Made by a program: the position numbers and the translations under genes. The notes under the pieces were generated by a model that made no database searches, had not been told where the DNA came from, and worked only from the letters and a program-made list of their open reading frames with translations. 64,000 nucleotides of DNA from Arabidopsis thaliana. Taxonomy: Eukaryota; Streptophyta; Magnoliopsida; Brassicales; Brassicaceae. Shown here one piece after another: positions 37,403-49,010 of the stretch. The DNA lies in NCBI RefSeq assembly GCF_000001735.4, contig NC_003076.8:6324001-6388000 (forward strand), in the 5' to 3' direction. Every line of letters starts with the position of its first letter. Position 1 is the stretch's first letter.

Positions 37403-38388
37403 ATGAAAGTCCTTTTTAATCAATCTGCAACGCAACAGTCCTAAATTTGGAGGCACTATGTAACCTTGTTTCGTTTAATTGAAGGTAAATTTAAGGAAAA
37501 AAACAAAAAAAAACAAAGGAGCTCTATGATAAATACAGAATAGTACGTGAAGTTACAAAAATCATATTACTTACTGTATATACTATAAATGTAAGGAATA
37601 AATTTAGAATTTAAAGCCATACCACTTTTTCGAAAAAGGCATGTATTCATATTTTTGGTGTGTGGCGGTGGGTAGTGGGCATCAACTCACACAAGAATCT
37701 CTTATCGAATACATAATTTTTCTCATAGATATTTTTATATCAGAATTGTTAATTTAATCGCAATTTTCAAATCCATTCGTCTTTTTATAACGAAGATGAT
37801 AGTAGTTACACATAAGCTCATGGACAAAGACGATTATAAACAATATTAACAATAATCACTTCACAGCCGTTTGATTGAATTATTTAACAACATCAGGTCA
37901 CCCCAAACACGTATCGGACGGCAATCCGCCGCCAAAAGTTGGGTCAATGTCCAACACAACAAAACTCCCTTTTTAGTCCGTTGGATCCTTTATTCTTTTT
38001 TAACAAAACCGCGTTGACCAACGATCTCTCTCTTAAACCTGACTAGTCCACCGTATAAACCGTACACTATTCCGCACGACACCCTAGCCCTAAAGTACTA
38101 TACCCGGAAAATAAAATAAGGGAAAAATTATCTGCGTCCGCCCCGCGCGTGCAGCTCACTTCCCTCAAAACTGTTTTTTCCGTTTAACCGTAACACACTT
38201 TCTTTAAGTAACAGAATTAAAAGGTCATCATCTTCTCCAAGACAGCGACCAATCTCGCCACGTGGCAATATCATGGCTTAATCCTCTTTCCGACCAATCT
38301 CGCCACGTGGCACTATTATGGTTTTTCTTTTCTTTAAACTTCCCTTCTTTCGTCATCGTCGTATACATTGATTTGTTCCTGTTTTACC
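37403..38388. other. IPT5 3' flank with promoter-like, G+C-richer block
   Basis: From about 37860 the sequence becomes richer in G+C and includes CCGCC, GTCCGCC, a CACGTGG pair and a TATAAAC at about 38055. It lies downstream of IPT5, so it may contain the IPT5 3' UTR plus an antisense or enhancer element. No protein gene supported. Confidence 0.45.
38246..38312. promoter_or_regulatory. Duplicated G-box/ABRE segment
   Basis: A 22-base sequence centred on the palindrome CCACGTGG, preceded by CAATCTCG, occurs identically at 38246-38267 and 38291-38312, 45 bases apart. CACGTGGC is a strong ABRE/G-box core for bZIP and bHLH factors. Function here is inferred from motif only. Confidence 0.6.
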
Positions 38389-39381
38389 TCACCGGGAAAT
38401 CGCCGCCACGGCGGCTGGAAGAGGCGGAACGGCAGAGATCTCCGGTAGGAGAATATTGGCGCCTTCCAAATGGTGGTCATCGCTGTAACTAAGGAACTTT
38501 TCGACGGCGAGTGCGCTCGGATGAGCCACTGAGTTATCCCAAGCCTCATCAGCTTCTTCTCCTCGTCGGAGAAAAACCTCCGTCGCGTCGACACGGTGCA
38601 TGTTCCACTTCCACTGCTTGTAAAGCCTTTGAATCTTCTGCAATTGTCTACACGCAAGCAAACAAGTGTTCTCTTTAATCTTCTCGATCGCCGTTTCAAG
38701 AAGTCTCTCCGTCGTCTCCGCCGGATAATTCCGCATCTCCGAACGGAGAAATTCGTCGAGCTCTGGAACTCCAATGGCTCGGCGAATTCCAGCGGAGTAA
38801 TCCGACGAAGACGGATCGAAGATGCGGCGAACCTCGTCGACGAGACCCATATCAACCATCTTATCAACTCGCTCCGAGACAAACGAGTGTAAAACCGGTC
38901 TAGAGACGTCGACCCACAAGAAGCAACAATTATACCTTAACCGGAAGTCAACGCAATCGTTGACCAGAGCCTCGATGTAAGAATTGGAACCACCGGCTAT
39001 GATCGGGACACGGTCTCTCTGGACGATTGACTCGACGGCCCTGATTGCTTCACGCTGAAAATCCTCCGCCGTGAAATCTTCGTAAGTGTCGTGGACGGTG
39101 CCGAGAAGGTGGTGAGGAACGCCAAGGCTTTCCTCAGGAGTGACTTTGTTAGTCACAATGTCTAGACCTTTATAGACCTGGATCTTGTCGGAGTTTACAA
39201 TCTCCGCCGGAAAACGAGTGGCTAGGTCAATGGCTAGACGAGATTTGCCGGTTCCGGTGGCTCCCATGACGAAAACAACCTTGTCTTTTCGCCGGAAAAA
39301 CGGAACGTCCACCATGTTTCCTTGGAAGTTCAACGACAATGGTTGAATCACTTGTCTTAGAGCCGTCATGCATGGCTTCAT
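38389..39381 (-). CDS. IPT5: Adenylate isopentenyltransferase 5, cytokinin biosynthesis
   Basis: Catalyses the first committed step of cytokinin synthesis: transfer of the dimethylallyl group from DMAPP to the N6 of ATP/ADP. Intronless coding region of 330 residues. The P-loop GATGTGKS is at about 40-47. DKIQVYKGLDIVTNK and the IAGGSNSYIEALV block are hallmark IPT segments, and C-terminal helices follow from about 230. The N-terminal ~30 residues are basic and hydroxyl-containing, consistent with a plastid transit peptide. IPT5 is known to be expressed in lateral-root primordia and root cap and to respond to auxin; that is literature knowledge. The promoter lies in the large spacer to the right, and the leader seems to contain an intron (39408-39523). 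Probable locus AT5G19040. Confidence 0.97.
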   Translation of the reverse strand: MKPCMTALRQVIQPLSLNFQGNMVDVPFFRRKDKVVFVMGATGTGKSRLAIDLATRFPAEIVNSDKIQVYKGLDIVTNKVTPEESLGVPHHLLGTVHDTYEDFTAEDFQREAIRAVESIVQRDRVPIIAGGSNSYIEALVNDCVDFRLRYNCCFLWVDVSRPVLHSFVSERVDKMVDMGLVDEVRRIFDPSSSDYSAGIRRAIGVPELDEFLRSEMRNYPAETTERLLETAIEKIKENTCLLACRQLQKIQRLYKQWKWNMHRVDATEVFLRRGEEADEAWDNSVAHPSALAVEKFLSYSDDHHLEGANILLPEISAVPPLPAAVAAISR

Positions 39382-39407
39382 TCTTATAAAAACTCCTTTA
39401 ACTTCCC

Positions 39408-39523
39408 CTGCTGGATTAATTATGTAATTAATATTTTTAAGACAGAACTAATTAGAAGCATAATAACATGCAATAGATTCGTTTGATGTCAAAGTAGAGA
39501 CACCGTTCCCGGATATTACTAAC
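39408..39523 (-). other. Predicted IPT5 leader intron
   Basis: On the minus strand the donor CAAG|GTTAGT lies just below 39524 and the acceptor CCAGCAG lies just above 39407, 26 bases before the ATG. Removing it takes out an upstream ATG at 39461. Predicted from consensus only. Confidence 0.5.
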
Positions 39524-39706
39524 CTTGAAGTGGCTTGTTCCCCGGAGCACTGTCTCTTCCCTGTCAATTTCTATAAAAATAACAATAATCTTCCTTTTTT
39601 CTTGTTTAAGATTGATTATAGCTCAAGTGTGATAGTTCATATATAGAAATACTGAAACTTATCTTGCTCTCAACGAGCATATGTTGAGGAAAGGATCGCG
39701 GCTTCG

Positions 39707-39714
39707 AATTTATA
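39707..39714 (-). promoter_or_regulatory. Candidate IPT5 TATA box
   Basis: TATAAATT on the minus strand, about 330 bases upstream of the ATG, placing transcription start near 39675-39682. The spacing fits a short leader exon, an intron and the coding exon. Confidence 0.5.
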
Positions 39715-42666
39715 GTGGCTGGAGGAATGTTACTGTGAAATGTTGATGTTATTCATTTTGTTTTATATTTTACGGACACTAGCTCCATAACACGTGTCTC
39801 AAAATGATACATACATATATTTCTATTCGTCTCTTTCACTCAAGAATCATTGAATGTGATTGGTTCTTTCACCAGTTAGTATAACAAAAATAATAGTAAT
39901 AAGCTTAGGAAATATATTTTTTTTTTAAACGAAAGTGATATAATACTTCTAAATCAGGGGTTAGGACATAGGAGTTTGATAAATGAGAGAGTTAATGTAA
40001 ATTAGCGGAGGTAATTTTATTGTAAATCTTCACTGTAACAGATATAGAACCGTTCATAGTAATTTCACTGTTACATAATTGATGAATAGTAGCTTGTTGT
40101 CGATGAGCTAACTTAGCTAATCACAGATTTTTTTATTTTTTTTTGTTGGGGGCAAAGCACAACACAGTTAGCTCACACACAAATGTCAATAATTTCACTG
40201 TTTTTTCCAAAGCGAAAAGCTTCCTGCACACCTCCACAACTCTGGTCCTCTATCAAATCCACCGTTGCAGTAGATTCATTCCATATAAAATATCTAGAAA
40301 ATAATTGACAAATACAGTGAACTTATATAATTATATTTTTTCTATATATCATTATGTTTTCCTTGATAAAGTTGATATGGTTAAAATATCAATGTGGTAT
40401 TTATAACACTATTACTGCTTTAAGAAAAATTTTGTGAAGTCGAACACATGTACATATATGTATAAGAAATCTCAAACACCCTCGCATGTTTGATCGGAGT
40501 CGGACCTTATCACATCATTATACACATATAGAAGTTTTCAATTTGAAAAAAAAAAAAAAAAATCAATATACAAATATAGAACACTAATTACAATGTTAGT
40601 GGAATCAACTAAAATTAAATTGGTGATGCGATTTCTGGCTCGAATAAATTAAGGTCTCAAAGCTTTTAAATAATTTTGGCTTTCGGTTTTTAGCTTTTTG
40701 CTATTTGGCTTATTCCCAAACATCCATTTTTTGTTAATTGCCACTAACTATTCTTAATTGAAACGGGACGTTCATAACATACATTGTTAAGGGTGTTTAC
40801 TGTTTACGAAAGCAAAATATGTAAAGCACTAAAATTTATGATGGAAAAACATACATCAATAGCCTTTCAAGTCTACAAGGTTAAAAGGAAAAAAAATCTA
40901 CTCGATTTGATTGAAAAACTTGTTTTTAAAGTAACGAATTTTGTTGTAGTAATTGTTCTATACTGGCAAGCAATAATCGTAATTGAAACAGCCTAGCTAG
41001 AATCATAAAAATTAATTTGTCATATGAGTACACATCTTGAAACAGCCTTAAATTATTACTTTTATTTAAAGAAAATATTTGTTTTGTTAGGAGACTGAAT
41101 GTGACCATGCAAAAATGAATCGAATAGTACAAGATTTTTTTTTGCAATTCAGCTCATATGTTATTATTTGCTAAACTAAGAAAACAAAGATAAAACCAGT
41201 GCAAAATTGTAATGGATATCTAGAAAAGATCACTATCACTCAAAACCTAAAATAATTGTATACGTTCCTAATGATGATAAGAAAATTAAATCATAAGAAA
41301 TTTAACTTGCTTGTACGAGAGTCATTATCATTATAAGAGGGAACAAAGATTATATGATGTGTTTAAGTTAGTGGATTGGACTAAATTTAAATTGATTGGA
41401 CGTTTAGTGAATGGAATAAATTAAGATATCATATTGGGTTAACCTCTAACGATAAATTTGATGATGTATAGTGTCGTTCAGTTTCAAGAAATAATGTTTA
41501 TCGAATTCAAATTTTTTATAACTACATGTACGCTTGCATTGCAAAACAAAAATATACAATATTCCTTTTTTCTAAATTCTATGGCCTCAAAGACCAACCA
41601 AAAGCCTCTGATATATATGCATACTGTGCAATAAAGGTATTGCACAAAAAAAAACTAAAATGACATGCACGGTCGAAATAGGGGTTGACGTAAGGTTGAA
41701 ATAGTTATTTAATAAATTGATATTGGTTGACAAAACAACAACAACTAATTGACACAAATATATAATTCTAAACAGAAGTGGGGCTGTTCAGGGAGGGTAT
41801 GATTTGTTATATAGCTTTTATGAAGCAATTATTTAGTTTCATAAGAAGTAAATATTATTGTAGTAATGATATAATATTTAAAATGATAATTATGGTATAG
41901 TTGCAGACTAAAGTACAAAAAAAAAAAAATGGGTATAGTCAACTTAAGCCATGAGAAGAGGCTGGTGGATTCCTCCATACAAACATTCATTTAGTTCAAT
42001 ATATTTGTTATCAATTTAAAAATATGGATTTTTGTTTTGGTTGTAGATTTGAAAATATTTTGGCCATAACTTGTAATCTATATGTTTTTTAATCTAATCA
42101 ATTTATTTTCTGTGTAATGGGTCTATATTTAATCGTCCATTATATAAAAAGTAGCTATCACGAGGTGACAACAATTTGGGGGATCTATTTTCTTTCAACA
42201 AAGCTACGAGCAATGGAATTTGCTTTTCTTTGAAAACACAATTGTTCGATGCCTTATAATCACTAATAACATTGCTTGATATTACAAGACGGTAGATAAT
42301 ATATATAAGTTGTTATATCTCACAAAAATATATTTTCCAAAATTTGTCTAATCTTTATTTAAAAAATTGGTTAACTGGATTTAGAGTTTTTTTTTAAGTT
42401 TGAAAAGTGCTTAGATGTATTATTTTACACCTTTTTTACAAACACTTAGATGCACCACCATTAAAAAAAACTAGAAATTTGTAATATATCTGAATATTAC
42501 TGATAAAAAAACGTAGTTAAACATATGTTTCAGTTGGCTTAATAGCTAAAACAATTGGTTGAAACTATTTTTTCTGTTCTATTTCAACATTGAAATGGTA
42601 ATCTTCGATTTAATGGCAACCACCTTTATCTTTTTACTTGTTTAGTTTTTACAATTTTATTGACTA

Positions 42667-42721
42667 AAAAAAACTTACACATGTTTTTTTTGGTTTAATG
42701 TTAAAAAAACTTACACATGTT
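42667..42721. repeat. Perfect 19-bp direct repeat with 17-bp spacer
   Basis: AAAAAAACTTACACATGTT occurs at 42667-42685 and 42703-42721. The spacer starts with a T run. It could be a slippage duplication or a tiny insertion with its target duplication. Confidence 0.6.
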
Positions 42722-44493
42722 AATAGGGTTATTCTTAATTTTCCGTTTAGAAAATCTGTCCGTACACTCATTAAAAAGAAACATAGATTTGACATTGATA
42801 GCTATTTATTCTCTCTGAATTTTCTTTTTCTTTTTTGTTAATCTTTAGTTTTTCTTCTTTGGTAGGGGCCAATGCCAAAGAGGCAAAGACTTACCCATTA
42901 TTATTTTCGAAATAAAAAACAAATTTTATTCGGTTCGATAATAGTAATATTACAACTATCAAAATTTTATAGAAAAGGAACAAATTGATTAAAATTATTA
43001 AATTAGAGTGCCCTTTTAAAATTAACAATGTTATCATGCTCCAAAGTGGAGATAGGGTTTCTCATATTTTATAACATATTTTTTGCAATCCATCTGGGTC
43101 TATAAAGGCATAAGAATAAATACACATACGACGAGACAAATTAAGAAAAAGATATATTAAGAACAGAATGAACAAAAATGTAATTATAAAATATTCTTGA
43201 GGAAGCGCTCGACCAGAAGGTGAAGGTGGTTAGCATTGTAAATTCGCTGTGAAAACTAGCCTGTCTTTCGAGCAAAAGATTAAGGCTACCAAAAATATAT
43301 CCACCAGCATATGACTCGTTTGGTTCATCAATCTCATATTAAAAAATATGAATCACGACTTCTTTTTATTAAACCGATAGTATTTTAGTAATTTTTGGAA
43401 AAGTCCAATATATGAAACAAAAAATTGAGTTTATAGCCAACTCTAATCGAACTTCATCAACATATCGAAGCTAGAACTTAGCCAAAACTTGCCAGCTTAA
43501 TTAGCGTCTTGTCTTGATCCTTCATCGCTATAATATAGGTGTAGGATTGAGCTTGCAAGTGTTTGCTGCGTTGCACGAATGTAATTAAGAAGTTTTGTTC
43601 CGTTAGTACATAATTCATTATCTCACTTTTCTAATAAATTTTTTTAGTGCCAATGCAATATAAAAAAATGCGTCGTGTGGATAGATAGATGGTGATGTTT
43701 TGATTAAAGAGTACTAGATGTATTTTGGAGTCATTTGCAAATGATTAATCAACCACACAATTGCATTTAGAATATCTCTCTCTTTCTCTCTCCCTCTCCC
43801 TCTTGGAAGAAAATAATTACGCCCGTACGTTATTATGGATTTGATAGAGTATTCTATATTGGACTTATATAATGTTAGAATACATTATGTACATAGTTAG
43901 ATTCGGACGCATGTAGCATTTATATTCACTCCTATTCGTGTTCCTCTCTTTACAAATTTTTAAAAAGAGTTGCATAGGTTTACCTATTAACTTAAGAAAC
44001 TAAAACTAAAACATACAAAATAACCAACCATGCATCGATCGAGTTCTTGTGTTTCTCTACAGTCCTAGACTCTTTAAGTCGTAAAATATCTGATTATATA
44101 TATACGTCTATTATTATTAATTTTATCCAATTTATACGTTTATTAATAATGTAGAATAATTTGGTATAATATAAACTCAGATAAGATATTTCTGAAATTT
44201 TCTTATTCTTCTCTGGAACGGATATCATAAATAAATTGCTAATGTGTTATTATCATTAATATCAAAATATTGTAATTTAACTATACAATAAAAAATGTGT
44301 GTGCCAATTACCATTAGGTTAAGCAAAGCTATATTATTAGTCCACTAGTAGCTAGATTAAGAAAATTGCTGGCGTGGTGGGAGTTCTGAATCAGACATTT
44401 TGTTTTGTCCGATCGATTTTGCTTTGTATTATATCTTTGCACCGGAACACAAATTTTTAGAATATCGAGCGATAAAATTATCTAATACATATT

Positions 44494-44505
44494 GGGGGGG
44501 GGGGG
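44494..44505 (+). repeat. G12 homopolymer
   Basis: Twelve consecutive G in an otherwise AT-rich spacer. Long poly-G is rare in this genome context and may be length-variable or a sequencing-sensitive site. Confidence 0.8.
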
Positions 44506-45306
44506 AAAACTAGAGAAAATCACTATACTAAATTTGTTTTGTTTAAAGGTTTTAGTCACTACACTAAAGTACTAGATCGATATATCACTTCTGTATCATT
44601 TACGGGACAACAATGAAAATTCTTCGACTATCGTGTCTTTAAACTTGTCGTCTGGTCAAAGAAACAACACATGCTCTGATGCTCATATTAAAGTACAAAT
44701 AGTACGTATGCATGTATACAAGTTACGATGTGTGTGCTTGATGCTTGCATTTAATCAATCAAAGCAATTTATATAGTTCGTAAACTTGATGCTAAACATG
44801 TTGGGCCGATTATCCTCGTAATTCTCAAATCGGATAATGCTAAGTTGGCTTTTAAACTTGGCAAGTCTTTTATTGGGCTTTACTAATGGATTCATAGATT
44901 AGTAGTTACTCTAAGGCCTTCTTATTAATTCTTATTAAGATCATAATAAGTTCCTGAATAGGGGTATCAAAATAAGAAATAACATTATACTCAACCATTC
45001 ACTCTTGTTAAATAAGAATTATTAATTTATTTTCCTACTAACCATATATGAAAATGACACGAAATAATATTATAATTACATTATGAGCCATCGTAGTTGA
45101 GATTAGAGACTAATTATGTATTTAGACGTTATTATACATAATAAATTTGAGACGCAATCAAAAACTTCAAAAGTCCGACATGAATACCAACGACTTTCTC
45201 TCGCCACGCGTATGACGGCGCGTGTATTTCACTCTTTAAAATTTCGTTTCATTTGTCTCGCAAAGACGAAAACGAAATCTGAAACGGTCACACACAGTCG
45301 CTAGAT

Positions 45307-47726
45307 ATGTCTCTCTCGCTTCCATCTTCTTCCGCCGCCGCTGCTGCGGCGTCAACATCGGGATCATCATCTTCTCCGGCGGCTGCTTCGTCTTCCTCAA
45401 CAACCACGTCATGGTTCTCCGGGATCGTTCGTGGTCGTGGTGATAAATCCGGCACCGCGAAGCTATCTAAAAGCTCTTCCATGGCTGGAGGAGGAAGCGG
45501 AAGCGGAGATTACGGTGGACCAATCAAAGGGAAGAATCAATTTCGCGGTGTTTTGTTCAAATACGGTCCTAAATCAATTCAGGTTCGCTTCTCGATTTCG
45601 ATTTGTTAAATTGAATTGCTTTTGAGTTACTTCGAAGCAAAGACACAAAATTTTGAATAATAAATTATCATTTCGTGATTCTAGGGTTGCTTAAATATGT
45701 GTGTTGTTATATTGCTTCGTGACTGTTTTTAGCAAACATTGTGTTCATCACAAGCTTGTTTGCTGATCATGTTTAAGGTTCGTTGAAGAAAGTCAATGAA
45801 AATTTAGGTCAACGTTCCAAGCCATGTGAGACCTTGATTTCAACTTTTGCATCAAGTTAGATGATTTTAGTTGACCACTTGTAGCAGCTTTGATCAAAGT
45901 TTACAAAGATGGATCCTTTTTGAAAATCAGAATAGGTTTACTATAGATTGTTGGGTATAGTAACATCAGCTTCCTTGTCTGTTTATGCATCACCAGGTTG
46001 CTTTTAAGACCGGAGAGTATAAACAACAAGTGATATTTATCGGTGGATTAACTGATGGACTTTTAGCTACTGAGTATGTAGCTTCTTCTCTCTTTGACCT
46101 AAATCTTTATCTTTTGGGAGAAATTGTGTACAGTGCAGATACCTTATCGAATCATGTTTGCTTCATGTATATTAATTGATAGAACATTTGCAAATTGGCT
46201 GTTTCAGTTACTTGGAACCTCTTGCGATTGCTTTGGATAAAGAGAAATGGTCACTTGTTCAACTACTGATGTCTTCTTCATATTCTGGATTTGGCACTTC
46301 CAGCTTGAAACAAGTAAGAGTTATTTCATATAATTTCATCTTGCCTTGTAATATTGTTAGTCTCTGGGAAAAAACTAAGAATTTCTCCATTCCGCAATAT
46401 ACTAAACAATATATCTTTGTTTCTTCTGATGAAGGATGCACAAGAAATCGACCAGCTAATAAACCACCTCATCAACAAAGAGAATTCTGAAGGTGTTGTT
46501 CTGCTTGGTCATAGCACTGGCTGTCAGGTGATTGGTTAAGCCCTCAAACACTTTTTGATCATGGTTCTGAAAGAAAAGTTATGACAGAAACTTGTGTCTT
46601 CTCGCATTTTGAAACAGGACATTGTGTATTATATGGGAACAAATGCGGCATGCTCCCGAGCTGTCCGGGCTGCAATTTTACAGGTGCGAGTCCTAGATTC
46701 TTTGACTTCTATTTTGCGTTCTCTCTTGAAGCTACACTTTTTATTATGTGAAAGGCCTCGTATCATATGTTCTGACTGTAGTGTAGCTTTGATCATATTG
46801 CCTATTGCAATGCTTACTTAGGCACCAGTCAGCGATAGAGAGTACAAAGCAACGCTTCCTGAAACACCTGCTATGATAGACTTGGCTGCAAACATGATAA
46901 AAGAAGGTCGAGGAGAGGAGCTAATGCCTAGAGAAGCTGATCCTTGTGCTCCAATCTCTGCTTATAGGTCAATATCTATTTCCTTCTACCATATTCGTAG
47001 CTTTGAAAATGGAAAAATTGTGATTCGAACATGTCTAAATACAAAAATCAATCTTTTGCTTGCTTCCTGCAGATATCACTCCCTCTGCGCTTACATGGGA
47101 GATGACGATATGTTTAGTTCTGACCTTAGTGATGATCAGTTGAAAACTAGACTTGGCCATATGGCTAACACACCTTGTCAGGTATAAAAAAAAAACTAAT
47201 CAAAAGCATTTCCAGTCCCGCTGAACATAAATTTTTCTAGTTGTGGCCAATTGGGCATTGATTAGCTTCTTATATCATCTATGTCTTGGTTCTACACAGG
47301 TGATTTTCTCCATGGGTGATGAGTATGTACCAGATTATGTCGACAAAAAAGCATTGGTCAATAGGTGAGGGCAGTTAAACTAAAGTAATTATAAGAATCT
47401 GTAACTGAAGACACCTTACATAGACATGGATGTCCCATTTTTTTCATTTGTTTGCAATTTAAGTTAAAATTGGTATATATGAAGAACTATAGATGCAAAC
47501 TTTGGATCAAAATGATATCGAAATGATTGGACATGAACAATCAGATCAAAAGGATTGATTTGATCTTTGTGATTACAGATTAAGTAAAGCAATGGGAGGA
47601 GCAGAGAAAGTGGAGATAGAGCATGGGAATCATTCTCTCTCCAATAGAGTTCATGAAGCTGTTCAAGCCATCATTGGTTTTGTCAAAAGAGAAGGACCCA
47701 GTGGTTGGGATGATCCTTGGAGCTAA
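45307..47726 (+). CDS. Alpha/beta hydrolase of the DUF1749 family
   Basis: Encodes 361 residues from nine exons: 45307-45582, 45997-46073, 46208-46313, 46435-46527, 46618-46683, 46822-46967, 47073-47181, 47300-47364 and 47579-47726 (1,086 nt, phases consistent). The first ~70 residues are Ser/Ala/Gly-rich low complexity, perhaps a targeting or disordered region. The hydrolase fold follows, with QVIFIGGLTDGLL as the first strand and oxyanion region and nucleophile elbow GHSTGC (Ser180). Probable acid is Asp298 in SMGDEYVPD and probable His is His331 in EHGNHS. The triad is complete, so an active esterase or lipase-like enzyme is plausible, but the substrate is unknown. Fungal and plant DUF1749 proteins are mostly uncharacterised. 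Probable locus AT5G19050. Confidence 0.9.
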
Positions 47727-49010
47727 ATCTGCTTTTTCCATTTATGTGGATGAAAAACTTATCCAAATCTGAATCTCATGAATTAATTCACTTCTTGGCT
47801 GATTCGTAACCATTTATCCTTAAAAAGTAAAAAAGTAAATTGTTGTCCTTTTGTTCTGATATATACTTGGATCATTAAGAAAAGTGTCTTCCTTATTATA
47901 TCCTTCTTTTGTTGCTTGGTTTTGTCTTGCTGAGTCCATAAGTTAAGCTTGAACAGAGATGCTTTGGGAAACTATGAAAAAACTAAATCAGTAAGCAATC
48001 AAAGGTAAACGGTAAAGATGATATAACAGAGTGTTTGGTAAGATGATAGTACCAAATACCAAACACTGACACCAATAAATAGGCATTGAGTTGTCCAAAG
48101 GTTAGGTAAATAACAGAAATTTCCATTAGTGTATACATAACTGTTTCCTCCTAAAACAATCAACAATTCAACATCATACTAATCTTTTTTTTTTTTTTTT
48201 TTTGCCAAACAACATCATACTAATCTATATCTTCTTTTCTCTTCTGTTCAAAATTTATACCAGTATATTCAAATTTAGAATAAATTATGTAAGTATTTAG
48301 TTCTTGCAATAAAAGAAGATAAGGAAAGAAGAATTATTTGAAGGATCATTGTAAGCAAAAAGGTTTTCAGTTATAAAAGGATTTCAATTGGTGGCAGCCT
48401 AACAATTTTTCTTTCTAAATTATGAAGTTCCAGTCTCAAACCTAATCTTTAAATAATTAGTTGGGTAGCTACTAAATCTCAATATCTGTTTTTTTACACC
48501 AGTTTAAAATTTTTATCCCGGCAAAGAATATGTAAGCGGGGGTGCGACAATGACCAAACAAACAAGACACGTGACCGCGAACATTGTCCTAAAATCCCAC
48601 CGTACACTGAAACGTCACGCCGACGCGACTCCTGAACACGCTTCCTTCGCAACAACACATGTCAGTGCTCATTAGTTGGCGCGATCACCGGTTCGAGCCA
48701 ATGCTAATATCTGCTGATTCACAAGGGTATAATCGTCTGTACATCATTAAATTGTCATTTCTATACTCTTCGGCCTTTTGGCAAATCACATTGAATTTGA
48801 AGCAATTTTCCTTCCGACAATCTCTAAATTCTTACCTAATTAGTACTTTTGGAGACTAATGTTCTGCTCGAGATTCGAAACTAGGAAACTAATAAAAATC
48901 GGACCTGTTACTTACCAAAACTACAAAATAAAAATCGCACCTTTAGAAATCGCCTTGTCACAAATTTGATTTCTTGCCGATTTGTCATCATCTTCTTCAG
49001 ATTTCTTCAA
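47727..49010. other. Spacer and promoter of the NXPE-like gene
   Basis: Holds the hydrolase 3' UTR, a mini-insertion at 48169-48226 and, from ~48530, a G+C-richer block with a CACGTG G-box at about 48569 and a GCCGAC (DRE core) at about 48619. These lie 390-440 bases upstream of the next ATG and suggest a stress-type promoter; this is motif evidence only. Confidence 0.5.
48169..48226 (-). mobile_element. Poly(A)-only insertion with 17-bp target duplication
   Basis: CAACATCATACTAATCT is present at 48169-48185 and 48210-48226. Between them are just 24 bases: T18 then GCCAAA. Read on the minus strand this is TTTGGC followed by a poly(A) tail, meaning a target-primed insertion truncated almost to its tail. 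The source element cannot be identified. Confidence 0.75.

Larger units (their letters stand above)
39715..45306. other. 5.6-kb gene-free spacer, IPT5 upstream region
   Basis: AT-rich throughout, with no open frame of coding quality on either strand and no tRNA-like or rRNA-like sequence. Local features are an A18 run (40546-40562), a 10-bp inverted repeat TGAGCTAACT at 40104-40113 against 40166-40175, a direct repeat pair at 42667-42721, a CT-rich tract at about 43770-43803 and a G12 run at 44494-44505. It probably contains the distal regulatory region of IPT5. Confidence 0.5.

Noticed and set aside
38334-38882. 182-codon frame on the minus strand overlapping IPT5
   Set aside because: Same-strand, out-of-frame shadow of the IPT5 coding region; Arg-rich composition arises from the alternative frame.
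40521-40581. A18 run flanked by a 13-base imperfect repeat
   Set aside because: The repeat does not abut the A-run (six other bases intervene) and the sequence is low-complexity AT, so a retroposition footprint is not convincing.
45288-45482. Acidic 64-codon frame on the minus strand
   Set aside because: Antisense of the Ser/Ala-rich first exon of the alpha/beta hydrolase; composition is a complement artefact.
48966-49010. 15-codon upstream extension of the NXPE-like gene
   Set aside because: The first codon is TTG, not ATG. The first ATG in frame is at 49011.
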